In this document: one piece after another, positions 43,286-52,645 of the stretch
Numbering within the stretch: position 1 is the first letter of the stretch
Layout of the letters: every line of letters starts with the position of its first letter
Source: Polyangiaceae bacterium
GTDB taxonomy: Bacteria > Myxococcota_A > Polyangia > Polyangiales > Polyangiaceae
Length of the DNA stretch: 64,000 nt
Direction of reading: 5' to 3'
NCBI GenBank assembly: GCA_013214025.1
Contig: JABSRN010000008.1
Location: 115,208-179,207, forward strand
Notes under the pieces: model-generated
What the model was told of the DNA's origin: nothing
What the model saw: only the letters and a program-made list of their open reading frames with translations
Databases searched by the model: none
Translations under genes and position numbers: made by a program

Positions 43286-43536
43286 GGCTTCGGCATATCA
43301 CAGCGTCAGCCCGAGACCCTAGCGGTCGGGAATGCCGCCCGTTCCACCCCGGCCGGTGGGGGGAACGAACGCTAGCGCGCGGTCGGATGTCGCCAGATGA
43401 GCAGAAATGGTGCGGGTTTATGCCCGCTTTTGGCTAGGAGAGGGCTGCCCGCGTGAATGACCACCGGGTGGGTGACTAACGGGTCATCTAGCCGTCTCGA
43501 TGCAATTGGCGCAGTGTCTCTTCCCAAGGAACCTCC

Positions 43537-44523
43537 ATGAACGTCCAGCTCGCCATCGATTCTATCGTTCGACAAGTCACGGTTCTCATCGCTCAGATGG
43601 CTACCTCCGGGGGCATCCGGGCGCCGGTGGCGCATATCGCAAACCAGGTGTTCGTGGAGCTGGCGAACGAACTCGAATCCCAGGGCGTCAGTCGGAAGGT
43701 GAGTGCGGACATGTTCGGCATGGCTCTGCGCTCCTATATTCGAAAACTGCGTCGCTTGACTGAGGGCCAAACGGATGTCGGACGGACACTGTGGCAGGTC
43801 ATGTTGGACTTCGTGCGCAACGAGGAGATGGTCACGCGTGGACGTTTGCTCGAGCGCTTCAGTCACGATGACGAACTTGCCGTTATCGCGGTTGTTCGCG
43901 ACCTCAGCGAGAGCGGCTTGTTGTTCGTTTCCGGATCGGGTGCGCAAGCGGTGTACCGAGCGGCCACCGATGACGAACTCAGTCGACTCAGCCAGCTGAC
44001 ATCGGAACAGGGATTTGATGAGCTGGTGTGGGTGCACATTTATCGCGGTGGGCCCTTGAGCACCGACGGGCTAGCCGCCTTGTTGTCACGAGCGGCTGAC
44101 GGTCTCAACGAAGCGATCGAGCGACTGGTCGCCGACGGCAGGGTTCAGCGACTGGAAGATGGACGGCTGAACGCCAGTGAGTTCATCTTGCCGCTCGGCT
44201 CCGCTGTGGGTTGGGAAGCCGCGGTGTTTGACCATTTCCAAGCGATGGTACAGACGATTTGTCAGCGCCTATCATTGGCGAGTTTTGGTCCGCAGCAGGA
44301 CGATGCCATCGGCGGCAGTACCTACACTTTCGACGTGTGGTCGGGTCATCCGATGGAAGTGGAGGTGAAGGCGCAGCTGAGCCTTATGCGAGAGCAACTG
44401 GGGAAGCTGCGTGCCCGTGTCGGTACGCACAATGCGGCGAGCGGCAGACCGGAAGAGTATGAGCAGGTAGTGTCCTACGCGGGCCAATGCGTCATTCCTA
44501 GGGAAAACCAAGAGGACAACTGA
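43537..44523 (+). CDS. protein of unknown function with winged-helix-like repeats
   Basis: 328 aa, no signal or membrane segment. Predicted all-helical N-terminus followed by two stretches that look like winged helices (VTRGRLLERFSHDDELAVIAVVRDLSESGLLFVSG and GPLSTDGLAALLSRAADGLNEAIERLVADGRVQRLEDGR). The last 90 residues are different (TYTFDVWSGHPMEVEVKAQL). A DNA-binding role is inferred only from these shapes. It precedes a lipoprotein gene by 3 bp, so the two are co-transcribed. Confidence 0.65.
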   Translation: MNVQLAIDSIVRQVTVLIAQMATSGGIRAPVAHIANQVFVELANELESQGVSRKVSADMFGMALRSYIRKLRRLTEGQTDVGRTLWQVMLDFVRNEEMVTRGRLLERFSHDDELAVIAVVRDLSESGLLFVSGSGAQAVYRAATDDELSRLSQLTSEQGFDELVWVHIYRGGPLSTDGLAALLSRAADGLNEAIERLVADGRVQRLEDGRLNASEFILPLGSAVGWEAAVFDHFQAMVQTICQRLSLASFGPQQDDAIGGSTYTFDVWSGHPMEVEVKAQLSLMREQLGKLRARVGTHNAASGRPEEYEQVVSYAGQCVIPRENQEDN

Positions 44524-44526
44524 GCG

Positions 44527-45792
44527 ATGTCGGCCATTGAAACGAAGCGGAATGTTGCGCGGGTTATGCAGCGTATAGGCTGGGGAACTTGCCTGGTCGG
44601 CGTTGCGCTGGGGCTGCTACAAGCTTGTGGCGCCACGGTGCAGGAGGCCCCTTCGGGGGGAGAGTCTCACTTCTTGGATGTGTGCGAACAAAGCTGCGGC
44701 TCGCAACTCCACTGCATCGCCGGGATCTGCACGCAGAGTTGTCTGATCGGTGATGCGACGTGCAATGGCCTGGCCGGCGGTGCCGTGTGCACCGCTGCCA
44801 GTGTAGAGCCGGGAGAGGTGGCAGTGTGCGATGTGCCCTGCGCAGCCGAGTCGGACTGCGCAGGCGTTGGTGCGCAAACCAGATGCGTCGGAGGATTTTG
44901 CCGGAACGGAGTGGCAACAGGAGGAGTGGACGCGGCAGCTGTTGCCACTGTCGACTCCACGGTCTGCGAGACGGTCTATCAGGCGAATCTCGGGCCGAGG
45001 GAAGTCTTCTTTGATCCGTGCATCACCTGGGATGGACGGTGTGGAGCGATCTACAATGGCCTCATCGATCTAGGGGCGAGCATTCCGGAGGCGTATCGGT
45101 CTGTTAACGACTACGGCGACGTTATTTGGTGTGTGCCGTGGGAGGGCCAGCCAAATCCAGTGGTCGATTACGGCGTCGAGGAAGCCGTAATTCTCCATCC
45201 GAGCTGCCCGGAGGCGGATTATGGAGACTTCGTTCTACCCGGGTGCTGTTCTTCTGAAGGGCTCTGTGGCGGGGGAAACGATCCCATTCGCAGCATCTAC
45301 CCAGGGGGCGAAGAGTACGCTCCGAGCCAGTGCCTGACCTGGGAGCACATGGGTGCGCTGATGCCCGACGTGCTACCCGCCGAGTATCCCGCAACGCTTC
45401 CCTGCGACTATCCCGACGCACCGGAGCTTGGCTCATCAATGGTGTTGCCTTGGGACGGCTGTGGGGACACTGAGGCCGGTGTCCCGGATATCGGTCACAC
45501 CTGTGACGGCGGCTTCGCAGCATCTGGGTTTGAAGGAATCGAAGATGGCGTTCAAGGCTGCGAGATCGACTTCGCCCAGTGCAATCCCGGAGAGCGACGT
45601 GTCGTCCTGTGCGAAGTGAGCGGAGATCATGCGCCGGACGACGTGGTGGATTGGCAGTGCTCCTGTCTCACCGGCGCTGACAGCGTCTGCAGTTACGGAT
45701 TTCTCTACCCGGCACCTGCGAGTTCGGAGCTCCTGTGTGGTAATTTGGCGGTGGATCTCGCAAGCGTTTGCGGAGTCATCATGACGAATTAG
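44527..45792 (+). CDS. Cys-rich lipoprotein
   Basis: 421 aa. Signal peptide ending in GLLQAC (lipobox). The first 130 residues carry about fifteen Cys in short repeats (CEQSCGSQLHCIAGICTQSC; CAAESDCAGVGAQTRCVGGFC), a disulfide-rich surface module common in Myxococcota lipoproteins. The rest is a globular domain with scattered Cys, not recognised. It starts 3 bp after the stop of the unknown gene at 43537-44523. Confidence 0.75.
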   Translation: MSAIETKRNVARVMQRIGWGTCLVGVALGLLQACGATVQEAPSGGESHFLDVCEQSCGSQLHCIAGICTQSCLIGDATCNGLAGGAVCTAASVEPGEVAVCDVPCAAESDCAGVGAQTRCVGGFCRNGVATGGVDAAAVATVDSTVCETVYQANLGPREVFFDPCITWDGRCGAIYNGLIDLGASIPEAYRSVNDYGDVIWCVPWEGQPNPVVDYGVEEAVILHPSCPEADYGDFVLPGCCSSEGLCGGGNDPIRSIYPGGEEYAPSQCLTWEHMGALMPDVLPAEYPATLPCDYPDAPELGSSMVLPWDGCGDTEAGVPDIGHTCDGGFAASGFEGIEDGVQGCEIDFAQCNPGERRVVLCEVSGDHAPDDVVDWQCSCLTGADSVCSYGFLYPAPASSELLCGNLAVDLASVCGVIMTN

Positions 45793-45919
45793 GAATGACT
45801 CGCCCGGGCGCGTTACTGCCCGGAGGCGATATCAAGCGCCCGGTTAGTGGTTCCGAATCGCCATGAGCGCCGACCGCTTCTGCACCGTAGCCAATCGGGA
45901 CGGTTCGGCTTCGGTCTGC

Positions 45920-47164
45920 TCAGTTGTGTTCGACGGGGCCCGCATCCGGCGGGAGGGAGTGCAAGATCGACTCAGGAAAGGAGTCTGGACGAACGCTTTC
46001 GGGCCGTCGGATACCGGCGTCAGGCAGGTAGTAGCGCTCGAGAGCGGTAGCGATTCGTTCGCTCGCCCGCCCGTCTCCGAAGGGACTCGTCGGGCGACTC
46101 ATAGAGCGGTAGAGTTCTTCGTCACTGAGTAGTTCGCGGCATGCGGTGACAATCTTCTCAGTGTCGCCCCCGACGATTCGCGATGCCCCGGCCTCCACCG
46201 CCTCGGGCCTCTCCGTTTCGTCCCGAAGAACGAGCACAGGAGTGCCGAAAGCGGGAGCTTCTTCTTGGACGCCGCCCGAGTCGGTCAGAATAAAATCCGC
46301 CCGTTTCATGAGCTTGGCAAAGGTGCCGTAGGCTTGCGGCTCTACCAAGGTAACTCGGTCTGTTGAATCAAATGCGCGGCAAACCGCTTTGCGGATGCCG
46401 TTGAGGTGCAGTATCCAGAGGATCTCGACGTCGTCGTGTTCCGCCAGGATTTGTTCCACCGCGAGAATCACGTTGGGGACAACGTTCAGGTTCTCGCGCC
46501 GATGCAGCGTGATGAGCAGTCGGCGCCGATTCGGATCTAGTTTGGCGATGATCTCTTCGGCGACGGCGTTGTGTTGGCGTCCATGAGCGTGCAGCGCATC
46601 GATCGCGGTATTGCCCGTCAACAGAATGGTGCTCGGTTCGATCCCTTCGGCGAGCAGGTTCCCCCTGGCTCGCTGGGTGGGAACGAAGTGAAGCGCGGCC
46701 ATGCGCCCGATCAGACGGCGATTCATTTCTTCGGGGAAGGGGCGACGAGGATTCGGAGTGCGCAGCCCCGCTTCGACATGGAAGCTGGGGATCTCGCAGT
46801 GGTGGGCGACCATAGCGCCGGCGAGGGCTGTATTGGTGTCACCCTGCACGATGATTCCGTCGGGTTGCATGTCTTTGACCACGGCTTCGATGCGCTCAAG
46901 GATCCATGCCAGGCTACTGGTGAGGGTGCGCTCCACGCTGCCGACGCGCAGATCAAGATCGGGTACAACCCCGAGACCGCCAAGAACGCTTTCGAGTAGC
47001 TCCACGTGCTGACCTGAGAAACACGTTTTGGTTGTGACCCGGGACCCGGGTGCCTGAAGCGCTTTGATAACTGGCGCTAGCTTGAGAAGCTCCGGTCGTG
47101 TGCCCGCCAAGGTGAGCAGGGTGTAGCTAGGCTGTTCGCTCGTTGATGAGGTTGAGGTAGGCAT
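45920..47164 (-). CDS. wecB: UDP-N-acetylglucosamine 2-epimerase (non-hydrolysing)
   Basis: 414 aa. GT-B-like epimerase: GTRPELLKLAPVIKAL at the N-terminus, GDTNTALAGAMVAHH, HVEAGLRTPNPRRPFPEEMNRRLI, HRREN and the C-terminal TDSGGVQEEAPAFGTPVLVLR. It converts UDP-GlcNAc to UDP-ManNAc in the cytoplasm; the related WbpI/WlbD branch acts on UDP-diacetamido-sugar acids. As the first gene on the left of an exopolysaccharide region it probably makes a precursor for the GT2 synthase upstream. Confidence 0.92.
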   Translation of the reverse strand: MPTSTSSTSEQPSYTLLTLAGTRPELLKLAPVIKALQAPGSRVTTKTCFSGQHVELLESVLGGLGVVPDLDLRVGSVERTLTSSLAWILERIEAVVKDMQPDGIIVQGDTNTALAGAMVAHHCEIPSFHVEAGLRTPNPRRPFPEEMNRRLIGRMAALHFVPTQRARGNLLAEGIEPSTILLTGNTAIDALHAHGRQHNAVAEEIIAKLDPNRRRLLITLHRRENLNVVPNVILAVEQILAEHDDVEILWILHLNGIRKAVCRAFDSTDRVTLVEPQAYGTFAKLMKRADFILTDSGGVQEEAPAFGTPVLVLRDETERPEAVEAGASRIVGGDTEKIVTACRELLSDEELYRSMSRPTSPFGDGRASERIATALERYYLPDAGIRRPESVRPDSFPESILHSLPPDAGPVEHN

Positions 47165-47441
47165 AGGGAGCGTCAGGGGGGAGGGGATCCTGCGTCAGGG
47201 CAGCCGATAACGGCTCTCCGTTTTCAGGGAAAGTGTGTCATGCCTCCAGCGAAGAGGCAAAGATCGTTATAGGTTAGCATCAGTTGGCGATTGTGGGGGT
47301 GTGTGCTGGCTCAGATTGTTTGTTGGCTGGGAATAAAAAGGCTGGCGACTTCGTTCTCGTTTCGAAGCAAAGGGGCTCGCGGCGCGTTCAACGCTGGGTA
47401 GAAGCTGCGCTGAATAGCTGTTGAGAAAGCTACTGTTTGAA

Positions 47442-47476
47442 TGACTTTGCCGCGCTGTGTCAGCGCGGCAAAGTCA
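47442..47476. terminator. perfect 16-bp stem-loop after the GT2 gene
   Basis: TGACTTTGCCGCGCTG (47442-47457), loop TGT, exact reverse complement at 47461-47476. It lies 10 bp downstream of the minus-strand GT2 stop and has no T-run on either side, so it may be a terminator, a message-stabilising 3' hairpin, or a processing site. The rest of the gap 47165-47486 should contain the wecB promoter; nothing else is recognised. Confidence 0.55.
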
Positions 47477-47486
47477 ACAAGAAACG

Positions 47487-48728
47487 TTATTCTTGGGGGG
47501 GAGCGGAGCTCACGTTGGGATCGCGGTCGGAGGCGTGGGTGGTGTGGATCCAGACCCTTTTCCGCATTCGCAGCAGTCCTAGAGCCATTGCGGGTATCCA
47601 CGTAAACGCGAAGAGCATGGAGGGGATCAGGTTCCTCAGCGCAAACCAGAAGACCCCTTCGAAGCTGGCAACCACTAGTGGGTATACAATAAACAGAGCT
47701 GCCCAGACCGCGATGGCCACCGGAGTGAACTGAAATGCGGTCACCAGTGATGGGTGGTCGGGAAGGAGGCAGTAGAGGGTGATGAGCGCGACCATGGAGC
47801 TGAAGGCGAGCAACAACCTCAACGGCTGGAGCAAATGCAGCATCACGTCGACGCAGGCTAAGGACGGCGTGCGGACGGCGTGGACAAACACCTGAGCTAT
47901 CCGCCGGAAGGCGACATCGTTGTGACCTTGCATCCAGCGCATACGTTGGATGAAGGACTGTTTGAGCGTCGTGGGTTTTTCGTCTTCCGTACGCGTGTGC
48001 GGGCAGTAGGACACGTTGATGTCGTGCAGAGCGAGCCGTACGGTTAGATCCAGGTCGTCAGCGAGGGAGCCCGGATCCCAGCTGTAGTTCTCGATGATGT
48101 TCCAAGCGAGACAAAAGCCCGTGCCCCCGAGGGTCGTAGGCAGGCCCAGGCGCGCGCGGGCCCGCAGCCAAAAACGGTTGGTGACGTGGTAGGCGATTGC
48201 AATGCAGCGAGTGACCCACGATTCCTTTGGGTTCTTCGTGTCAAGATAGGCCTGTATGGCAACGTGCCCTTCTCCCAGGTAGTCGTTGAGCACACGAAAG
48301 TAATTTGGCCACACGTGGTTGTCGGCGTCGAACACGCAGAGACCATCGAAGGGTCCTTCACTCTTCACGTGTTCGATACCAAACTGGAGCGCGTAGCCTT
48401 TTGTGCGGTCAGTCTCTGAGTTCCGCTCGACGACTTCGGCGCCAGCGCCCCGGGCAATTTTTGCTGTTTCATCCGTGCAGTTGTCCGCCACGACAAACAC
48501 TCGGAGTTTGTCTTTCGGGTAGTCGGCAGCCAGCAGGCTGTGGATGACGCCTTCCACCACGGATGCCTCATTGTGAGCGCAGATGATGACGGCGAAGCTT
48601 CGGGTCTTCGAAGATGTGGGAAGCTCAGGGAACGGCAGCAACCCAGCCAGCGAGATGAGCACGTCGTAGGCGTAGGCGGCGAACACGACCAGTGCGACGC
48701 AGCTCACTGTGTCGATCCACGTGTCCAC
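47487..48728 (-). CDS. processive GT2 membrane glycosyltransferase (polysaccharide synthase)
   Basis: 413 aa. One N-terminal transmembrane helix, a GT2 domain with ICAHNE, the D-x-D-like VFDADNH and the acceptor motif QRMRWMQGHNDV (Q/R-x2-R-W), then three to four C-terminal helices. This is the layout of hyaluronan/cellulose/PgaC-type synthases that polymerise and export a glycan through the inner membrane. GTG start; divergent from the Tat-exported protein at 48850, so a shared control region lies between them. Confidence 0.87.
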   Translation of the reverse strand: MDTWIDTVSCVALVVFAAYAYDVLISLAGLLPFPELPTSSKTRSFAVIICAHNEASVVEGVIHSLLAADYPKDKLRVFVVADNCTDETAKIARGAGAEVVERNSETDRTKGYALQFGIEHVKSEGPFDGLCVFDADNHVWPNYFRVLNDYLGEGHVAIQAYLDTKNPKESWVTRCIAIAYHVTNRFWLRARARLGLPTTLGGTGFCLAWNIIENYSWDPGSLADDLDLTVRLALHDINVSYCPHTRTEDEKPTTLKQSFIQRMRWMQGHNDVAFRRIAQVFVHAVRTPSLACVDVMLHLLQPLRLLLAFSSMVALITLYCLLPDHPSLVTAFQFTPVAIAVWAALFIVYPLVVASFEGVFWFALRNLIPSMLFAFTWIPAMALGLLRMRKRVWIHTTHASDRDPNVSSAPPQE

Positions 48729-48849
48729 GACCCAAGATTAGCGGGTTCGGCGGAGAATGGCGCTATTCGTGTGGGAATGGCACCTCCGTCCCCGTCGGCG
48801 GGGGGCGGAAGGTTGTTCCCGCGGACCCCGGAGTGTAAGCTTTTCTACA

Positions 48850-50169
48850 GTGTATTCGAAGCCCTCCCCCGACCTGAAACCCGTTGACGCTTCGGGAAAC
48901 CGGGCCCGTCCGGACCGCCGTACGTTCCTGGCCGGTGTGGCGACTGGTGGAGCTATTGTCGGCACGGGGGGCTGGTTGCTTCGCGATGGAATCGCTCCAG
49001 CGTCGGCCGGTGCCGCGAGCTCGGCGAGCGTAGATTTCAGTAGCTTGAAGACGCCGGGCCCGATGAGCGAGCGATTTTACCGATGGTTCGATCGCCATGC
49101 GGTGGTTTCCGAGGGAACGGCGAAGGGGCTGATTTGGAACTTTTACGAGCCGTCTAGGAAGCTCGGAACGTGGGTGTACCCCATGTTGTCGGCCAAGGCG
49201 GTACTCTGGTTCATCAAGCGCGGCGACGTAAACCGAGCACGAGTGTTTGCCGAGGCGCTCTTGCCTTGGCAGCAGATGAAACAGGATGGACCGTTGGCCA
49301 GGAGCTACGGTGCTTTCCCGAGCAAACTGGAGCAGTCCGGCGATGTATTTACCGCCGGCACGGCCTACTACGCTGGAGACAATCTTGTCGTGGTTGAGGC
49401 ACTAAGCCGCCTATACCAGCTCACGAAAGACTTTCGCTATCTGAACGCCGCCATTGGGACGGGGAGCTGGCTCGTGGAGGTAATGAGCCAAGGTCACAAG
49501 TACGGAGTCTGGTCGGAAGATCTCGGTGCACCGATGTTTCTGGTGACCGCCAAAGGGGACTTCGTTAACCACGTGCATTGTCAAGTGGAGGCGCTGTGGA
49601 TTCGATCCCTCGAACTACTCGGCGGGTTGACCGGTGAAGCCGCCTATACCCGACAAGCGGCCAAGGCCTACGAGTTTTATCGGAAGGGACAGCTCCCGAG
49701 CGGAGCCTATTGGGATCACTACGATCCGGGCTACCCACCGAAGCCATACAACGCGAGCAACTGGAAGCCGTACTCTCCAGGCAAAGTTATCAGCGACAAC
49801 GTGCTGCGCGCAGCGCTCGGTGCTTGCCGAATGGACGACATCGACAGCGCTCGGAAATTTTATAGCTGGTTGAAACCCGAGAATGGCGCGGTCCCGGCGT
49901 ACTTGAACGTAGAATCTGGCTCGAGCGGCTTCGTCACGGTCGATGATATTTACTACGACGTTGTATCCTGTGGCTTGCTTCGGAGCCTGCAACAGTGGTT
50001 GGGGAAATCTGCCGCGACGAAGATCCCGATTCAGTATCTGAAGAACGTGCAAGCGAAGGACGGCGGCTGGTACTGGGGCTGGAAGCGAGAGGCGGGTGAG
50101 CCCGTGACGAAGGAGCAGGCCGCGATTGTTGGAATGTGGGCGACTGCAGATCTGTCGAGTTATTCGTAG
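48850..50169 (+). CDS. Tat-exported protein with (alpha/alpha) toroid fold, putative polysaccharide-modifying enzyme
   Basis: 439 aa from GTG 48850 (the frame is open to 48757; start uncertain). A twin-arginine signal (DRRTFLAGVATGGAIVG) leads into a helical, Trp/Tyr-rich domain whose repeated pattern (DNVLRAALGACRMDDIDSAR, AKDGGWYWGWKRE) suggests an alpha/alpha toroid as in polysaccharide lyases, GH8/GH88 hydrolases and uronyl epimerases. Catalytic residues cannot be assigned. Place next to the synthase and before an outer-membrane barrel suits a periplasmic lyase, hydrolase or epimerase working on the nascent polymer. Confidence 0.7.
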   Translation: MYSKPSPDLKPVDASGNRARPDRRTFLAGVATGGAIVGTGGWLLRDGIAPASAGAASSASVDFSSLKTPGPMSERFYRWFDRHAVVSEGTAKGLIWNFYEPSRKLGTWVYPMLSAKAVLWFIKRGDVNRARVFAEALLPWQQMKQDGPLARSYGAFPSKLEQSGDVFTAGTAYYAGDNLVVVEALSRLYQLTKDFRYLNAAIGTGSWLVEVMSQGHKYGVWSEDLGAPMFLVTAKGDFVNHVHCQVEALWIRSLELLGGLTGEAAYTRQAAKAYEFYRKGQLPSGAYWDHYDPGYPPKPYNASNWKPYSPGKVISDNVLRAALGACRMDDIDSARKFYSWLKPENGAVPAYLNVESGSSGFVTVDDIYYDVVSCGLLRSLQQWLGKSAATKIPIQYLKNVQAKDGGWYWGWKREAGEPVTKEQAAIVGMWATADLSSYS

Positions 50170-50171
50170 CG

Positions 50172-51455
50172 GTGAACGTGCGCGGGGCCAGCCGGATATT
50201 GTGTTTCGCCTTGAGCTGCACCGCCATCGGTGCGCTCAGGCCTAGTTCGGCTTCGGCGCAAGCCGCGCCGGGTCCACCGGGTCCACCGGGTCCACCGGGT
50301 CCACCGGGTCCACCGGGTCCACCGGCTCTTGGCCCCCCCGGTCCGCCGGGTCCGCCCGGTCCACCAGGCCCCCCCGAGGTCGATTCTGCTGGCCCTGCCG
50401 CTGCCGCTCCTCCTGCGGCTGTAAGCGATGGTCCGGCGCTACCAGAGGGCGTTCCGCGGTTTCTGAAGCCGTCGCAAATTGACAGTCCACCGGGCTTGGA
50501 GTTCACCGTCGCAGAGACTCCCGCGGATCCTGAGGAGCCTGAATCGTCAGAGGAGGAGGCGGCGCCCGACGAGGACGACGAAGCGGAGAAGTCTGCGGAA
50601 GACGGTCCCATGCGCGCGTTCCCCGGTCGAGGTTTCGCCGCAGGGCGCTTCGGCGGACTGCGGTTTTTGGGCAATAGCGAGCTGCTTTCCCGCCAGAACG
50701 CGGGGCGCGCATTTTACAATGGCTCTGTGGACGAAGGTCGCGGAGACACAACGGTGGTGCTTCAAGGCGGCTACCAGTTTGCGGAGGACCCGCTACGCGA
50801 TTTGAGCGGGCTGCAATTATTAGTTACCACCGAGGTGGCGTCAGGCGTGGAGGCCTCAGCACTCTATTTGCACGAACTGCGCGAAGACACTGTCGACCTA
50901 TTTGGATTTGACGTGCAAGCTCAGCTGGCGCCAACGCTGTCGATTGAGCTCCGTGGGGGAGCGAGCGCCGGTGCCACGTTTGTTCCGAACACCGAGCTGG
51001 CTGCCCTCGCCCATGGTGCGCTTGGTCACGTGGAGTACACGGCGGGTGTCGACGCGAATTGGTTTAGCGATTCGAGACAATATATGGCGGTGATACTGGG
51101 ACTTGGCTATTGGTTTAGCGTCGACTCCCGGGTGTTGTCAGAACATCGAATCGCGGCGGTGAGCTCTGATTCCATCGACGCTTGGGTGTCTTGGCATTCT
51201 CGACTCGGGTACTACCGCGGAGACCACGACGCGACGCTCTGGTTCGCGGAGGTCAACGTCGCGCAGCTCCCCGAATACCGGCCGGAGCCAGACTTTCGAG
51301 AGGCGGGTAGACCTCTTTACCTCGACCTACACATCGGGACTCGCCATCGCATCGGGGAAAACTACGGCTTGCTGTTGCGGGCGCTGGGCGGCAGGCAATT
51401 CGATACATTTTTTCATACGGGAGCTGACGTTGGGCTGTTCCTTGAGGGTGGCTGA
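50172..51455 (+). CDS. secreted collagen-like (Gly-Pro-Pro) protein with C-terminal beta-barrel-like domain
   Basis: 427 aa, GTG start 2 bp after the preceding stop. Signal peptide ending ASAQA, then a triple-helix-forming Gly-Pro-Pro run (about residues 34-70, six perfect copies and five more after an Ala-Leu break), a Pro/Glu/Asp-rich linker, and from about residue 175 an alternating, aromatic-rich stretch (GYQFAEDPLRDLSGLQLLVTTEVASG, YLHELREDTVDLFGFD) typical of outer-membrane beta-barrels. No named family. It overlaps the YaiO-like gene by one base (TGATG), so the two products are likely made in fixed ratio. Confidence 0.75.
   Translation: MNVRGASRILCFALSCTAIGALRPSSASAQAAPGPPGPPGPPGPPGPPGPPALGPPGPPGPPGPPGPPEVDSAGPAAAAPPAAVSDGPALPEGVPRFLKPSQIDSPPGLEFTVAETPADPEEPESSEEEAAPDEDDEAEKSAEDGPMRAFPGRGFAAGRFGGLRFLGNSELLSRQNAGRAFYNGSVDEGRGDTTVVLQGGYQFAEDPLRDLSGLQLLVTTEVASGVEASALYLHELREDTVDLFGFDVQAQLAPTLSIELRGGASAGATFVPNTELAALAHGALGHVEYTAGVDANWFSDSRQYMAVILGLGYWFSVDSRVLSEHRIAAVSSDSIDAWVSWHSRLGYYRGDHDATLWFAEVNVAQLPEYRPEPDFREAGRPLYLDLHIGTRHRIGENYGLLLRALGGRQFDTFFHTGADVGLFLEGG
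50271..50324 (+). repeat. 9-bp tandem repeat GGTCCACCG, six perfect copies, inside a coding frame
   Basis: Six identical GGTCCACCG units encode Gly-Pro-Pro; further degenerate copies (GGTCCGCCG, GGTCCGCCC, GGTCCACCA) extend to about 50375. The perfect codon repetition suggests recent expansion by slippage in steps of 9 bp, which keeps frame and changes only the length of the collagen-like stalk. Confidence 0.9.
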
Positions 51456-52366
51456 TGAGCTGGCGTGGCTTGTTGCCGGTCATGGTTGTCTGCTTTCCTG
51501 CAAACACTCGAGCTGCCGAAGCCCCCCCACCGATTCCGCTTGAGGGCAACTCGACATCGGGCCCCATCGAAGAGGCCGAGCCGGCTGCCAAAGAAGGCCC
51601 GCCCGTGTTCGACTTCAAGGCGAGTACTGGGCCGTTCTACGGTCACTTTAGCGATGGCCAAGGGGATTGGTTTGGCCTTCATTCTCGCTTCTGGGTGCTC
51701 GACGTCACCGGAAAGCGACGTTGGTCCGGCTATCTCGATATTGTCGACATGGGCTGGCAGCCGGACAGTTCGAACGCAGATGAGCTCAGCGACACTCGGG
51801 CAGATTTTTTCGTGGGTCGAGCGTTGCGCTACTGGAACGACAATTTTTATACGTTCCTAACCCTTGGTGGAACGGTGGGCGACGCGATTTTTCCCCGGGG
51901 CATGGCTGAGGTAGAGGCGAACTACTTGATCCCCAGTGCCAGGGGATTGGTGGTCACCTTCGGTGGGGGATATCGCCAATATGAGCCAGCAAACCGCCCG
52001 TATGTAGTGTTGGGCGGGGCGTATTCATTGCCTCGGGCCGCGTTGCTGTACCGATACTACACAGGTGCGAGCATAGCCCGCCGGCGCTCTGACACCCACC
52101 TGATGACCTTCGTGTGGGGCGAGCGCTTAAAGTTTTGGCTTCGAGCTGACTTTCTCTGGGGGGATGAATCTCACCCATCGCCCAACGTCCCGTCCGGTCT
52201 CCAGCTGGACAGCCGTTCCATTAGTGTCACGTGGGAGCAGTGGCTGATGGACGATACAGGTACTTCGCTTCAACTAGGCGTGGCTGAGGCCGCTATTACC
52301 GGCAGAGATACGCCGACCACCTTTCATCGCTTCGGTGGCGAGCTTCGCGGATTCATCACTTTCTGA
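51455..52366 (+). CDS. YaiO-like outer-membrane beta-barrel protein
   Basis: 303 aa. Short signal peptide (ending about NTRA), Pro/Glu linker, then about 230 residues of alternating aromatic strands (WSGYLDIVDMGWQ, FYTFLTLGGTVGD, LVVTFGGGYRQYEPANRPYVVLGGAY) and a terminal Phe (RGFITF), the usual outer-membrane insertion signal. The strand pattern and size suit the YaiO family associated with exopolysaccharide gene clusters. It probably forms the outer-membrane component for the polymer made by the GT2 synthase. Starts inside the stop of the collagen-like gene. Confidence 0.75.
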   Translation: MSWRGLLPVMVVCFPANTRAAEAPPPIPLEGNSTSGPIEEAEPAAKEGPPVFDFKASTGPFYGHFSDGQGDWFGLHSRFWVLDVTGKRRWSGYLDIVDMGWQPDSSNADELSDTRADFFVGRALRYWNDNFYTFLTLGGTVGDAIFPRGMAEVEANYLIPSARGLVVTFGGGYRQYEPANRPYVVLGGAYSLPRAALLYRYYTGASIARRRSDTHLMTFVWGERLKFWLRADFLWGDESHPSPNVPSGLQLDSRSISVTWEQWLMDDTGTSLQLGVAEAAITGRDTPTTFHRFGGELRGFITF

Positions 52367-52645
52367 GCGACAGTGTCAAATCGTGAGTGTCGCGCGGATG
52401 CCGAACTGAAACAAAAAGCGGAAATCCGGTGAAGTGCGCGGCTGTCTGGCCGGTGCAGCGTGTTGTCTTTTTGGGTCTGGCCCATCGTCTGAGACGAAAA
52501 TTACGGCATGGGAGTTACGGGCCGGGAGCCAACCGGGTACCGGTGAGCGATGAACGGTTCGCGGCAGTGGCACCGTGTGCGCTGCTTGCCCACCCTATCG
52601 CGACGCTTGCCCGGGAGGCGTCGACCAGCGTAATAATACTGAGCT

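Noticed and set aside
45863..46132. 89-residue plus-strand frame
   Set aside because: Mostly antisense of the wecB 3' end; no family-like sequence.
50271..50375. CRISPR or satellite array
   Set aside because: The 9-bp units are in frame with a gene and encode Gly-Pro-Pro.
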